From an uncultured bacterium (GTDB lineage Bacteria > Bacillota_I > Bacilli_A > RFN20 > CAG-826), in the NCBI GenBank assembly GCA_949296775.1, contig CASFQA010000001.1, positions 248,001 through 312,000 on the forward strand: DNA of 64,000 bases. Direction: 5' to 3'. Under the pieces are notes generated by a model. That model did no database searches and was not told the DNA's origin. It worked only from the letters and a program-made list of their open reading frames with translations. Position numbers and translations under genes: made by a program. The stretch's first letter is position 1, and each line of letters begins with the position of its first letter. Below, piece by piece: positions 9,242 to 17,384 of this stretch.

Positions 9242-10588
9242 ATGCATAATTTCTCATCCTTATCTTTATCCCCCGAAATGGTCGAGGCCTTGGCCAAGCT
9301 TGGCTACCATAACCCCTCCCCGGTTCAGCTCCGGGTCATCCCCAAGGCTTTGCGCGGGGAGTCGCTGGTCTGCCAATCGGAGACCGGATCGGGGAAAACC
9401 CATGCCTATTTGGTGCCGATCGTCGATCGGCTCGACCCTAACAAAGGGATTCAATCCATCGTCATCGCCCCTTCGCGGGAATTGGCGCGCCAGGTTTACG
9501 AATTCGCCCGGGCTTTGCTCTCCTTTTTCCCGGGGCTCAAGGTCAGGCTTTTGACTTCCGAGGCCGATAAAACGAGCAACGAAGAGGGGCTTGACGTGGC
9601 GCCTCAGCTGGTCATCGGGACCCCTGGTCGGCTAGAGGACGTTTTGGCCAAAGGCTATGCCGCCTCCTTGAAAGAGGTTAGGACCGTCGTCCTCGACGAG
9701 GCCGATATGTTATTGGAATTCGGCTATTTCGACTCCATCGACCGCCTATGCTCGATCCTCCCTTCCCCTCGGCAGACCATGGTTTTCTCGGCGACCATCG
9801 AAGAGCCGCTTAAACCGCATATCGAAAAAGCCATCGGCTCGCGCTTCTCCTACGACGGGGAGGACGAGTTGACGGCCGCGACCGTCCGTCACCATTACGT
9901 CGATATCCGCCATGCCGGCAAAGAAGAGGCCCTATGGCGCTTCCTGACGCTAAAAAGACCGTATTTGTGCCTGGTTTTCGCCTCAACCAAAGAAGCGGTG
10001 AAAAAGGCTTACGATTTCCTAAAGGCCCGTAACGTCGATTGTTTGCTTTTCTCCGGCGACCTCTCCGACCGGGAAAGGAAAAGGGCCCTAAGGGAAATAA
10101 AGCAAAACAAAACCCCGGTCATCGTCTGCTCCGACCTATTGGCCCGGGGGATCGACCTGCCCGACGTCACCGACGTCATCTCCCTCGATCTGCCCAGCGA
10201 CCTCGATTATTACTATCATCGGGCCGGACGCAGCGGGCGATTCGGCAAAGAAGGCGACTCCTATATTTTCTACGATAAGGGCGAATCGGAAAAAGCCGAG
10301 GAGCTTTTCGGGAAAGGGCTGAAGGCCGATTTCCTGGCTTTGCGCAAAGACGGTCTTTGGAACGATCCGGTCGGCTTCGCCCCGAAGAAAAAACTCCAGG
10401 GAAAGAAGAAGCCTTTCGGGGAGGACGAGCAACGGGAAATCAAAATCGCCAAGGCCAAGACCCGGGTCAAAAAGGTCAAGCCGGGTTACAAGCGGAAGCG
10501 GAAGCTCGCCATCGAGCGGGTGAAGGGGAAATACCGCCGGAAAGCCAAAAACATCGCCATCTCGAAGTCGAAGAAAGCCAAACAATGA
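9242..10588 (+). CDS. DEAD-box ATP-dependent RNA helicase
   Basis: 448 aa. The Q-motif region is near 15-30. Walker A is SETGSGKTHA, motif Ib includes GTPGRL, motif II is DEADML, motif III is SAT, and motif VI is HRAGRSGR. All catalytic motifs are intact. The C-terminus, from about 385 on, is a strongly basic tail rich in K and R, typical of RNA-anchoring extensions in CshA/CshB-like helicases for ribosome assembly or mRNA turnover. The exact orthologue cannot be decided by eye. The start lacks a ribosome binding site. The gene overlaps nfo by ATGA. Confidence 0.92.
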   Translation: MHNFSSLSLSPEMVEALAKLGYHNPSPVQLRVIPKALRGESLVCQSETGSGKTHAYLVPIVDRLDPNKGIQSIVIAPSRELARQVYEFARALLSFFPGLKVRLLTSEADKTSNEEGLDVAPQLVIGTPGRLEDVLAKGYAASLKEVRTVVLDEADMLLEFGYFDSIDRLCSILPSPRQTMVFSATIEEPLKPHIEKAIGSRFSYDGEDELTAATVRHHYVDIRHAGKEEALWRFLTLKRPYLCLVFASTKEAVKKAYDFLKARNVDCLLFSGDLSDRERKRALREIKQNKTPVIVCSDLLARGIDLPDVTDVISLDLPSDLDYYYHRAGRSGRFGKEGDSYIFYDKGESEKAEELFGKGLKADFLALRKDGLWNDPVGFAPKKKLQGKKKPFGEDEQREIKIAKAKTRVKKVKPGYKRKRKLAIERVKGKYRRKAKNIAISKSKKAKQ

Positions 10589-11418
10589 GATACCTCGGCT
10601 CCCATGTTGGCCTTTCCTCCCCCTTATACCTGCTCGGCAGCGTCCGCCAAGCCGAACTTTGGGGCGAGACGGCCTTTATGTGCTATACCGGAGCCCCGCA
10701 GAATAGCCATCGGGTCCCGCTGGAGCGCTTGAAGATCGCCGAGGCCGACGCCGTCTCGGCTTTGCCGCGCGTCATCCACGCCCCCTATATCGTCAATTTG
10801 GCGGATCCGGAAGGCGGGGAGAAGCTTTCGATCGGCAAAAAGACGGTCAAAAACGAATTGCAGAGGGCCAAAGCCATGGGCGGAGTCTGCTTAGTCCTCC
10901 ACCCTGGGGCTTCCCTAGGGGCGGATTTCCTGCCGAGCGCCCTTTGCCTTTGCCGCTGCCTCGAAGAGGTTGCCCAAGGGGAGAATTTCCCGCCGATCGC
11001 CATCGAGACGATGGCCGGGAAAGGGAGCGAGATCGGGAAGACGTTGGAAGAGGTCGCCTTCATCCTCGGCAATTGTTCCCTCCCGCTTAAGGTCTGCCTC
11101 GATACCTGCCACCTCCACGATGGGGGATACGATCTTTCCGATCCGGGTTTCCTCGATGAAGTCGACCGGGTCATCGGCTTAAGCAATGTCGCCTGCGTCC
11201 ACCTAAACGATTCGAAGAACCCCCGCGGGTCCCATAAAGACCGCCACGAAAACCTCGGATATGGGGCGATTGGTTTCTCGAATTTGCGGCGGATCGCGAG
11301 CGACCCCCGGCTCGATCCTTTGCCCATTATCCTCGAGACCCCGTATTGGAACGGGGCGGCTCCCTATGCCCAGGAAATAAAAATGCTCCGGGATGGAGCA
11401 TTCTCCGATTGGCGTTAA
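10585..11418 (+). CDS. nfo: Deoxyribonuclease IV (AP endonuclease Nfo)
   Basis: 277 aa, starting at the ATG overlapping the helicase stop. It is an endonuclease IV family TIM barrel that cleaves abasic sites in base-excision repair. It begins LGSHVGLSSP and carries the metal-ligand signatures HAPYIVNLA, CLDTCHLHDGGYD and HLNDSKNPRGSHKDRHENLG, with ETP at the end. The length is typical. The last codons contain the transcription terminator of the convergent ispG, and the two stop codons overlap by 4 bp. Confidence 0.93.
   Translation: MRYLGSHVGLSSPLYLLGSVRQAELWGETAFMCYTGAPQNSHRVPLERLKIAEADAVSALPRVIHAPYIVNLADPEGGEKLSIGKKTVKNELQRAKAMGGVCLVLHPGASLGADFLPSALCLCRCLEEVAQGENFPPIAIETMAGKGSEIGKTLEEVAFILGNCSLPLKVCLDTCHLHDGGYDLSDPGFLDEVDRVIGLSNVACVHLNDSKNPRGSHKDRHENLGYGAIGFSNLRRIASDPRLDPLPIILETPYWNGAAPYAQEIKMLRDGAFSDWR
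11372..11402 (-). terminator. Terminator of ispG, inside the nfo coding end
   Basis: On the - strand an 8-bp stem AATGCTCC/GGAGCATT with a 5-nt loop (arms 11395-11402 and 11382-11389) is followed by TTTTTATTT. It starts 13 nt after the ispG stop and lies within the last codons of nfo. Confidence 0.75.
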
Positions 11419-12467
11419 AGCAGATCGATTTCCCTTTTCATCTCTTCGACGATATCGGCGTCTTTGACCGTTCGGATGACTTGGCCTTTTTTGAATATCG
11501 CCCATGTCCCATTCCCGCCGGCGGCCCCCAAATCGGCCTGCTTGGCCTCGCCGGGGCCGTTGACGATGCACCCCATGATGGCGACGGTTTTCTTTTTCCC
11601 GCTGGCCTCGAGGTATTGCTGGATGGCTTTGGCGGTGGGGATGAGGTTGACTTCGGTCCGCCCGCAGGTCGGGCAGGAAATGAAGGTCGGGTAATCGGGG
11701 TAAAGCCCGAGGTCATGGAGCAAACGGCAGCAGGCTTTGCATTCCTCTTCCGGATCATCGGAGAGGGAGATCCGGATGGTATCGCCGATGCCTTCAAGCA
11801 GCAAGGGGCTTAAGCAGGCGGCGCTGCGCAATAAGCCGGTGTCCTTCGGCCCGGCTTCGGTCACCCCGAGGTGGAGGGGGTAAGGGAAAAGGGCGCTGGC
11901 TTGCCGATAAGCGGCGATGCTGGTCAAGGCCGAAGAGCCCTTTAAGGAGATCACGATATCGTGGAAGCCGTGTTTTTCCAAGATGGCGGCGTGCTTTCGG
12001 GCGGAAGCGATCAGCATGTCGGCTTCCAAATTGGCCGAGTAATCGTAGACCGTTTTGTCCATCGAGCCGGAATTGACCCCGATCCGGATCGGCAGATGGC
12101 GTTTCGCGCAAGCCTCGACCACGGCTTGGACCCGTTCCTCCGATCCGATGTTGCCCGGGTTGATCCTGATGGCGTCGATCCCCGAGGATACGGCCGTTAA
12201 AGCCAGCCGATAGTCGAAGTGAATATCGGCGATAAGCGGCGTATGGACGAGCGTTTTGATGTCTTTGACGGCCAAGGCGTCGTCCATATCGAGAATCGAA
12301 AGCCGCATTAGCTTGGCCCCGGCGGCGGCGCAGCGGTTTATTTGGTCCGCGACTTCCTTGACCCGGCTGGTCTTGATGCTGGCCATCGATTGGATGACCA
12401 CCGAATTCTGCCCGCCGATTTGCACGTCGCCGACCATGACCGGGCGGGTTTGCTGTCTTCGATTCAT
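11415..12467 (-). CDS. ispG: 4-Hydroxy-3-methylbut-2-en-1-yl diphosphate synthase IspG
   Basis: About 350 aa from the ATG at 12467, preceded by GAGGAA; an upstream in-frame extension runs back into the promoter and is rejected. It is the penultimate MEP-pathway enzyme, making HMBPP with a [4Fe-4S] cluster. It opens RRQQTRPVMVGDVQIGG and continues with a TIM barrel. The C-terminal cluster domain has cysteines in SCPTCGRTEVNL and MGCIVNGPGEA. The length is that of the compact bacterial form without the plant insertion. It is divergent from rpmG with its own promoter. Confidence 0.96.
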   Translation of the reverse strand: MNRRQQTRPVMVGDVQIGGQNSVVIQSMASIKTSRVKEVADQINRCAAAGAKLMRLSILDMDDALAVKDIKTLVHTPLIADIHFDYRLALTAVSSGIDAIRINPGNIGSEERVQAVVEACAKRHLPIRIGVNSGSMDKTVYDYSANLEADMLIASARKHAAILEKHGFHDIVISLKGSSALTSIAAYRQASALFPYPLHLGVTEAGPKDTGLLRSAACLSPLLLEGIGDTIRISLSDDPEEECKACCRLLHDLGLYPDYPTFISCPTCGRTEVNLIPTAKAIQQYLEASGKKKTVAIMGCIVNGPGEAKQADLGAAGGNGTWAIFKKGQVIRTVKDADIVEEMKREIDLL

Positions 12468-12484
12468 TTCCTCGTTCCTTTTTG

Positions 12485-12513
12485 TTGTCACTTGGGTTCC
12501 TCTATGGTAACAT
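12485..12513 (+). promoter_or_regulatory. Promoter of rpmG
   Basis: TTGTCA (12485-12490), a 17-bp spacer, TAACAT (12508-12513). The leader is about 27 nt, with AAAGGGAG before the rpmG ATG. It overlaps the divergent ispG promoter. Confidence 0.6.
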
Positions 12514-12541
12514 TCTAGCCGCGCTACAAAGGGAGTGTGAA
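12512..12541 (-). promoter_or_regulatory. Promoter of ispG
   Basis: On the - strand TTCACA (12541-12536), an 18-bp spacer, TAGAAT (12517-12512). Its -10 box touches the -10 box of rpmG on the other strand, so the two divergent promoters probably compete. Confidence 0.55.
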
Positions 12542-12546
12542 GACAA

Positions 12547-12705
12547 ATGGCAAGCAAACGCGATCAAGTGATCCTCAAGTGCACCGTCTGCGGCGACGAA
12601 AACTACATCACGACCCGCAACAAGCGGTCCCATCCCAACAAAATGGAGATCAGCAAATATTGCCCGAAGTGCAATAAGCAAACCTTGCACAAGGAGAAGA
12701 AATAA
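12547..12705 (+). CDS. rpmG: 50S ribosomal protein L33
   Basis: A 52-aa gene beginning [16 protein letters not shown] and ending TLHKEKK. It has the paired CxxC motifs (C12/C15 and C39/C42) of the zinc-binding form of L33, which sits near the E site of the large subunit. The ribosome binding site AAAGGGAG is 9-10 nt before the ATG. The gene is monocistronic: its own promoter lies upstream, and the terminator stem begins within its last two codons. Confidence 0.95.
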   Translation: MASKRDQVILKCTVCGDENYITTRNKRSHPNKMEISKYCPKCNKQTLHKEKK

Positions 12706-12728
12706 GGCCGAGGCCTTATTTTTTATTT
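12701..12728 (+). terminator. Rho-independent terminator of rpmG
   Basis: A perfect 9-bp inverted repeat AATAAGGCC/GGCCTTATT around GA, then TTTTATTT. The left arm overlaps the rpmG stop, and the T-tract runs up to the ATG of the next gene at 12729. Confidence 0.85.
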
Positions 12729-13370
12729 ATGGCCCGCATCACCGCCTTTTGCTCTTCTCCCGCTTATTGCAATACCTACGTCGTAGATGACGGGGAGCAA
12801 GCGCTCCTTTTCGACGCCGGCAGCGACGCCAAAGCCGCTTTGTCCTTCCTTACTCGCCATAACCTACGATTAGAGGCCGCGTTCCTAACCCACGGGCATT
12901 ACGACCATATCGCCGGCCTAGCCGATGTCGATATCAAAGGGCGCTCTTTCCCGATTTTCATCGGGGCCGACGACGAACGCTGCCTTTATGACGACAAATA
13001 TTCTTTGGCCTATTCGATGTTTAATGAACACAAAAGGTTCGATGTCGCCTGCCTATCGCTTGATGACGAAGACGAGATAAAGCTCCCGCATTTCTTCGTC
13101 AAAGCCTTGGCGACCCCTTACCACACCTTAGGCTCGATGTGTTTTCTTTTGCCGACTGAGCGGATGCTCTTTACCGGCGATTCGCTTTTCCATCTCGGCA
13201 TCGGGCGGAGCGATTTGCCTGGGGCCGCCGGTTCCTTGGCCGATTCCTCGCTGAGGAAGATATTGGCCCTAGATGACGACCTCCGTTTTTACCCCGGCCA
13301 TGGAAGCGGGGCGAAGCTCGGGGAGGAAAAGCGATTGAACCCCTATTTAACCGCGTTAAAAGTGATTTGA
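12729..13370 (+). CDS. MBL-fold metallo-hydrolase (YqgX/GloB-like)
   Basis: 213 aa. The metallo-beta-lactamase fold has the metal motif HGHYDH (about 56-61), a further histidine in ATPYHTLGSM, the aspartate in FTGDSLF and a final histidine in YPGHGSG, as in glyoxalase II-like hydrolases. The substrate is not determinable; hydroxyacylglutathione or another thioester are only family guesses. The ATG immediately follows the rpmG terminator T-tract and has no ribosome binding site, so it may be translated from a leaderless or read-through message. The stop overlaps the efp promoter -35. Confidence 0.85.
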   Translation: MARITAFCSSPAYCNTYVVDDGEQALLFDAGSDAKAALSFLTRHNLRLEAAFLTHGHYDHIAGLADVDIKGRSFPIFIGADDERCLYDDKYSLAYSMFNEHKRFDVACLSLDDEDEIKLPHFFVKALATPYHTLGSMCFLLPTERMLFTGDSLFHLGIGRSDLPGAAGSLADSSLRKILALDDDLRFYPGHGSGAKLGEEKRLNPYLTALKVI

Positions 13371-13395
13371 GCCGGTTTGATGGTTGGTATATAAT
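13367..13395 (+). promoter_or_regulatory. Promoter of efp-yneF
   Basis: TTGAGC (13367-13372), a 17-bp spacer, a perfect TATAAT (13390-13395). The -35 box overlaps the stop codon of the preceding hydrolase. The leader of about 36 nt carries ACAGGAG before the ATG at 13438. Confidence 0.8.
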
Positions 13396-13437
13396 ACCAA
13401 AGCCAATCTGAATGGATTGATAAACAGGAGCAAACAA

Positions 13438-13998
13438 ATGATCAACGTAACCGAATTACGGCCTGGCAACTACTTCATCGACGAAGGCAATCTTTACCAG
13501 GTCATCGACATCCTCCTCAACAAAACCGCGATGCGGAAGATGGTCGCCAAAGTGAAAGTCAAAAACATGCGGAGCGGGGCCATCACCGAATTGGCTCGGA
13601 ACTCCGGCTATGGCGTTGAGGACGTCCACGTCGACAAGAAGACCATGCAATATCTTTACGATACCGGCGAGACCCTCTGCTTTATGGACGGGAAAACCTA
13701 CGAGCAAATCGAGCTTCCGAAAGGCAATCTCGAACACGAGATCCCCTTCCTCGCCCCCAATAGCGAGGTCACCATCGTCTCTTATGAAGACGAGGTCCTC
13801 GGGGTCAACCTGCCTTCGAAAGTCACCCTCACCGTCATCGAATGCGAACCGGGCGTCCGGGGGGACACCGTCACCAACGGCGGCTCGAAAGACGCGGTCC
13901 TCGAGACCGGGATGAAGATCCGGGTGCCGTTATTCATCAACCAAGGCGATAAGATCTCGGTCGACACCACCACCGGGAAATACGACGGGAGAGCCTAA
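13438..13998 (+). CDS. efp: Translation elongation factor P
   Basis: 186 aa from the ATG preceded by CAGGAG. EF-P relieves ribosome stalling at polyproline. The KOW-like domain begins MINVTELRPG, and the two OB domains follow with the family signature KVTLTVIECEPGVRGDT. The tip loop that contacts the P-site tRNA reads NKTAMRKM at about 28-35 where Bacillus EF-P, as I recall it, has VKPGKGAA. The usual modified lysine is therefore replaced, with arginine and lysine next to it. It overlaps yneF (TAATG). Confidence 0.95.
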   Translation: MINVTELRPGNYFIDEGNLYQVIDILLNKTAMRKMVAKVKVKNMRSGAITELARNSGYGVEDVHVDKKTMQYLYDTGETLCFMDGKTYEQIELPKGNLEHEIPFLAPNSEVTIVSYEDEVLGVNLPSKVTLTVIECEPGVRGDTVTNGGSKDAVLETGMKIRVPLFINQGDKISVDTTTGKYDGRA

Positions 13999-14234
13999 TG
14001 AGCATCTTAATGGCGTGGGATGGCGGCTGGTTCGGCTTGCTGATCGCCGCCTTGATCATCGGCTTGGTCGTCGGCTTCTTCGGGGCCCGGGCCTTGATCA
14101 AAAAGGAAATCGCCAAGCATCCGCCGATCGATGAGAAAACCATTCGGGCCATGTACATGCAGATGGGGCGGAAGCCAACCGAAGCCCAGATTCGCGCGGT
14201 CATGAACTCGATGAAGAAGAACTCCAATCTCTAA
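13998..14234 (+). CDS. yneF: YneF family (UPF0154) membrane protein
   Basis: A 78-aa single-pass membrane protein. One hydrophobic helix covers about 11-32, with FFGARALIKKEIAKHPPI and then TIRAMYMQMGRKPTEAQI, the conserved UPF0154 block found in Bacilli and Mollicutes. The biochemical role is unknown. Its start overlaps the efp stop, so it is translated with efp, and a strong terminator follows 18 nt after the stop. Confidence 0.92.
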   Translation: MSILMAWDGGWFGLLIAALIIGLVVGFFGARALIKKEIAKHPPIDEKTIRAMYMQMGRKPTEAQIRAVMNSMKKNSNL

Positions 14235-14251
14235 ACGGAAAATAGCATTGG

Positions 14252-14278
14252 GGCGAGGTCAAAAACCTCGCCTTTTTT
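14252..14278 (+). terminator. Terminator of efp-yneF
   Basis: An 8-bp perfect stem GGCGAGGT/ACCTCGCC with CAAAA loop, followed by TTTTTT (14273-14278). A canonical rho-independent terminator. Confidence 0.92.
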
Positions 14279-14403
14279 CGTCCAAAAAAGCGATTGAGCA
14301 AAAAGGCGACAAAAGGAGGAAAAAGGATAATTATTTTAAGGCGTGTCAATTATAAAGAGGCTGATATTCGAAACAATTTCGCGAACTTTCGCTTTTCCAC
14401 CGC

Positions 14404-14412
14404 TTATTCACA
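14404..14412 (+). promoter_or_regulatory. DnaA-box-like 9-mer
   Basis: TTATTCACA fits the consensus TTATNCACA exactly, in the yneF-plsY gap 24 bp from copy C of the 19-bp motif. A single box is weak evidence. A second one (23599) sits in the same context near copy D. Confidence 0.3.
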
Positions 14413-14435
14413 AAACGGGATAAACAACTAAAAAA

Positions 14436-14454
14436 CTACTAATTAACTACTTAA
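14436..14454 (-). repeat. 19-bp intergenic motif, copy C
   Basis: On the - strand TTAAGTAGTTAATTAGTAG, 18 of 19 identical to copy A. The first TAG is the plsY stop codon itself. The rest of the gap 14279-14435 holds A-rich sequence without a gene I can support. Confidence 0.7.
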
Positions 14455-15190
14455 TCCACTTTACGGGCGTTTCCTTTCCTTCCACTAGGCGCTTGATGTT
14501 GGGAAGGTGGCGGAGAATGAGGATTAAGGTGGTCGCGAGCAAGGCGGCGGTCGACTCAAAGCCGAAAGCAAGATAACCCGCCGCGCCAAAAGACCACGTG
14601 AGGTAAGCCCCATAGTTTTCTAAGGTCCCGGTGGCCGCCATGCTGACGCAGGCGATGATCATGGTTAAGGCGGTTAACCCCGAGGCGACCATCGAGGCCA
14701 AGGAAACGAATTTCTTTTTGAAGAGGGTGAGGAAGAAACTCGAGGCGAAGACGATCGCCTCGACATAGGAGAAGAAAACCCCAACCCCGACGTAACTCGC
14801 GACGGCCTTGCCCCCTTGGAAGCGGAGGTAAACCGGGAAACAATGGCCGAGCAAGGCGAAGACGGTGGCCGTCCAATAATAGAATGGGGCGGCGTAATAC
14901 TCGCCCCAATATAGGTAAGGCTGCAGCGGTTCGACGTAGGTGAGGATGAGGAAGGGGATGAAAAGGGCGAGCATGCTCTTCAAGGCATCGAGGAAAATGA
15001 CCAAAACGCCGATTTTCTTTCCGAATACCCTCCCAACGTTGCTGCCGCCGGAGTTCCCCGAATAATAATCGCGGGGGTCTTTGTGGAAGAAAACCTTCCC
15101 GATGATGACCCCATTGGGTATCGAGCCGAGGAAATAGGCCAACAAGAAGATTGAGGCCCCAAGCAGGAAATTGACGAGGTAAATATTCAT
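14447..15190 (-). CDS. plsY: Acyl-phosphate:glycerol-3-phosphate acyltransferase PlsY
   Basis: About 247 aa starting at ATG 15190 (MNIYLVNFLL); an in-frame ATG 39 nt upstream would put the -10 box inside the gene. It is an integral membrane enzyme that makes lysophosphatidic acid from acyl-phosphate. Motif 1 is GSIPNG followed by SGNSGGSNVGR, motif 2 is FQGGKAVASYVG, and there are about six membrane helices. It is monocistronic with a probably leaderless promoter, and its stop lies in the 19-bp repeat. Confidence 0.94.
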   Translation of the reverse strand: MNIYLVNFLLGASIFLLAYFLGSIPNGVIIGKVFFHKDPRDYYSGNSGGSNVGRVFGKKIGVLVIFLDALKSMLALFIPFLILTYVEPLQPYLYWGEYYAAPFYYWTATVFALLGHCFPVYLRFQGGKAVASYVGVGVFFSYVEAIVFASSFFLTLFKKKFVSLASMVASGLTALTMIIACVSMAATGTLENYGAYLTWSFGAAGYLAFGFESTAALLATTLILILRHLPNIKRLVEGKETPVKWIK

Positions 15191-15200
15191 TCCGTAGGGA

Positions 15201-15228
15201 ATTATACGGTAGCGCCGCCCTTTTTCCA
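15201..15228 (-). promoter_or_regulatory. Promoter of plsY, probably leaderless
   Basis: A perfect TATAAT on the - strand (15206-15201), with TGGAAA (15228-15223) as a -35 16 bp upstream. The ATG at 15190 is 10 nt after the -10 box and no ribosome binding site intervenes. Confidence 0.5.
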
Positions 15229-15359
15229 TTCCGACTTTCCTATTCCCCTTAATCGTCCGCCCCTTTCTCTAATTTGACCGCGATTTCCTTCGGCGCGCTT
15301 CGGCTAAGGGGACGCGGGCCGTAATAAGCGAAAATATCGCCGCCAGCGCATCTTTCCCC

Positions 15360-15389
15360 TTACTTTTCCCTTAGGAAAAGCGTTATAAT
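15360..15389 (+). promoter_or_regulatory. Promoter of parE-parC
   Basis: TATAAT at 15384-15389 with TTACTT (15360-15365) 18 bp upstream. The same TTACTT/TATAAT pair drives secDF. The ATG at 15420 has no clear Shine-Dalgarno, only GACTGATTTTCATTC. Confidence 0.6.
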
Positions 15390-15419
15390 GCCCGCAGTCA
15401 CGAAGACTGATTTTCATTC

Positions 15420-17384
15420 ATGGACGATATTAAGAAACCAATCGACATCGAACAGGCGGAGAAAGGCTACACCGCCCAAGACATCGAGCTCCTTTCGGAA
15501 ATGGAAGGGGTGAGAAAGCGGCCGGGCATGTACATCGGCTCGACCAATTCGACCGGGCTTCACCATTTGGTCTGGGAAATCGTCGACAATGGGGTCGACG
15601 AAGCCGTCAACGGCTATGGCGACAAAATCTACGTCACCATCCATAAAGACGGATCGATCGAAATCGAGGACGAAGGGCGGGGCATCCCGACCGACATGCA
15701 CGCTTCCGGGATCCCGGCGGTTCAGCTTATCTACACCACCTTGCATTCCGGCGGTAAATTCTCCGATAAGAACTATTCGACCTCAGCCGGCCTCCACGGC
15801 GTCGGGGCGACCGTCACCAACGCCCTAAGCGAATTTTGCGACGTCACCATTTATCGGCTTGGCAAAATCTACCATATCCGTTTTGAGGACGGCGGGAAGC
15901 TAGTCACCCCGCTTGAAGTGCTGGGGACGACCAGGAAACACGGCACCGTCGTTCGCTTCAAGCCGGATAAACGGATTTTCTCGACCGTCGAATTCAAATG
16001 GGACACCATCTCCAACCACCTTCAGGAAGAGGCGTTCCTGCTTAAGAAGGTCCATTTCATCCTCAAGGACGAACGGGCCAATCTGAGCCGGGAATTCTAT
16101 TACGAAAAAGGCTTAAGCGAGTACGTCCTGAACCTCAATCAGAACAAAGAGCCGATCGGCCCGATCCTTTACTTCGAGGACGAGAGCAGCCAAATCAAGA
16201 TCGAGCTGGCGATGCAATGGTGCATCAAAGACTACAACGAGAACATATATTCCTACGCCAACTCGGTCCGAACCCATGATGGCGGGACCCACGAAACCGG
16301 GCTTCGCCTCGGTTTGACCAGGGCAGTCAATGACTGGGCGACGCAAAACGGCATCATCAAGGAAACCCAAAAGCTCGACGGGAACGATATCCGGGAAGGT
16401 CTGACCGCCGTCATCTCGGTCAAAGTGCCGGAGAAGATACTCGAATACGAGGGCCAGACCAAAGGCAAACTCGGCACCCCCGGCGCCTTAAGCGCGGTCA
16501 ATGACTTCACCTATCAGTCGGTCGTGCATTATCTAGCCGAGCATAAGGATTTCGCCGTCGATTTGATCAAGAAGGTCCAGGCCTCCAAAGAGGCGAGGGA
16601 AGCGGCCCGGAAAGCCAAAGAGGCCGCCCGGACCGGCAAAAAGAGCAAGAAGGAGGATTTCATCATCTCCGATAAGCTCGCGGCTGCCCAAAGCAAGGAT
16701 TACAAGGAAAACGAGCTGTTCATCGTCGAGGGCGATTCGGCCGGAGGCTCGGCCAAAACCGGCCGCGACCGTTTGCATCAGGCGATCCTCCCCCTTAGGG
16801 GGAAGCCGCTCAACACCGATTCGGTGACGATGGAGAGGATGCTGCAAAACGTCGAATTCTCGACCATCATCAATACCATCGGGGCCGGGGTGGGGGCCGA
16901 TTTCGACGTCGAGGACGCCAAATACGGGAAGATCATCATCATGACCGACGCCGATACCGACGGGGCCCACATCCAAATCCTCCTGCTTACCTTCTTCTAT
17001 AATTACATGAAGCCGCTCATAACCCATGGCATGGTCTATTTGGCCTGCCCGCCTTTATACGGAGTTTACAAGAAAACCGAGCCGGGCAAGATCATCTATT
17101 GCCAAAACGACGAGGACTTGGCCTTAGCCAAGGAGAAGATCGGCCCCGGCTATGCCATTAAGCGGTATAAAGGCTTAGGCGAGATGAATGCCGAGCAATT
17201 GGCCGCCACCACCATGAACAAAGCGACCCGGCAGCTATTGCAAGTGAAGATCGACGATCCCCTCGTCGTCGAGAAGCGGATCTCCATCCTCATGGGGAAA
17301 GACCCTTCCTTGCGCCGAAATTGGATCGAAGAGAACGTCAAGTTCAACGATGAGGACGCCTTCATCAAGGAGGTCGCCAAATGA
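15420..17384 (+). CDS. parE: DNA topoisomerase IV subunit B
   Basis: 654 aa. The ATPase subunit of topo IV, which decatenates daughter chromosomes. The GHKL ATP site has EIVDNGVDEA, DEGRGIPTD and HGVGATVTNAL. The TOPRIM domain has EGDSAGGSA and the metal-binding DADTDGAHI, and the C-terminus has KRYKGLGEMN. TopoIV rather than gyrase is supported by the YAKDVIQDRA-type ParC partner; gyrBA are expected elsewhere. It overlaps parC by ATGA. Confidence 0.95.
   Translation: MDDIKKPIDIEQAEKGYTAQDIELLSEMEGVRKRPGMYIGSTNSTGLHHLVWEIVDNGVDEAVNGYGDKIYVTIHKDGSIEIEDEGRGIPTDMHASGIPAVQLIYTTLHSGGKFSDKNYSTSAGLHGVGATVTNALSEFCDVTIYRLGKIYHIRFEDGGKLVTPLEVLGTTRKHGTVVRFKPDKRIFSTVEFKWDTISNHLQEEAFLLKKVHFILKDERANLSREFYYEKGLSEYVLNLNQNKEPIGPILYFEDESSQIKIELAMQWCIKDYNENIYSYANSVRTHDGGTHETGLRLGLTRAVNDWATQNGIIKETQKLDGNDIREGLTAVISVKVPEKILEYEGQTKGKLGTPGALSAVNDFTYQSVVHYLAEHKDFAVDLIKKVQASKEAREAARKAKEAARTGKKSKKEDFIISDKLAAAQSKDYKENELFIVEGDSAGGSAKTGRDRLHQAILPLRGKPLNTDSVTMERMLQNVEFSTIINTIGAGVGADFDVEDAKYGKIIIMTDADTDGAHIQILLLTFFYNYMKPLITHGMVYLACPPLYGVYKKTEPGKIIYCQNDEDLALAKEKIGPGYAIKRYKGLGEMNAEQLAATTMNKATRQLLQVKIDDPLVVEKRISILMGKDPSLRRNWIEENVKFNDEDAFIKEVAK

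Noticed and set aside
10357-10584. A 76-codon extension of nfo into the helicase gene
   Set aside because: Its translation is a K/R/E/Q/G-rich frame-shifted shadow of the helicase tail. The ATG at 10585 gives a normal endonuclease IV start.
12468-12557. A 30-codon N-terminal extension of ispG
   Set aside because: It would cover both divergent promoters and the start of rpmG. The internal ATG at 12467 has a ribosome binding site and the family N-terminus.
15191-15229. A 13-residue longer plsY start
   Set aside because: The extra residues would be encoded across a perfect TATAAT and have no ribosome binding site. The hydrophobic N-terminus begins at the ATG at 15190.
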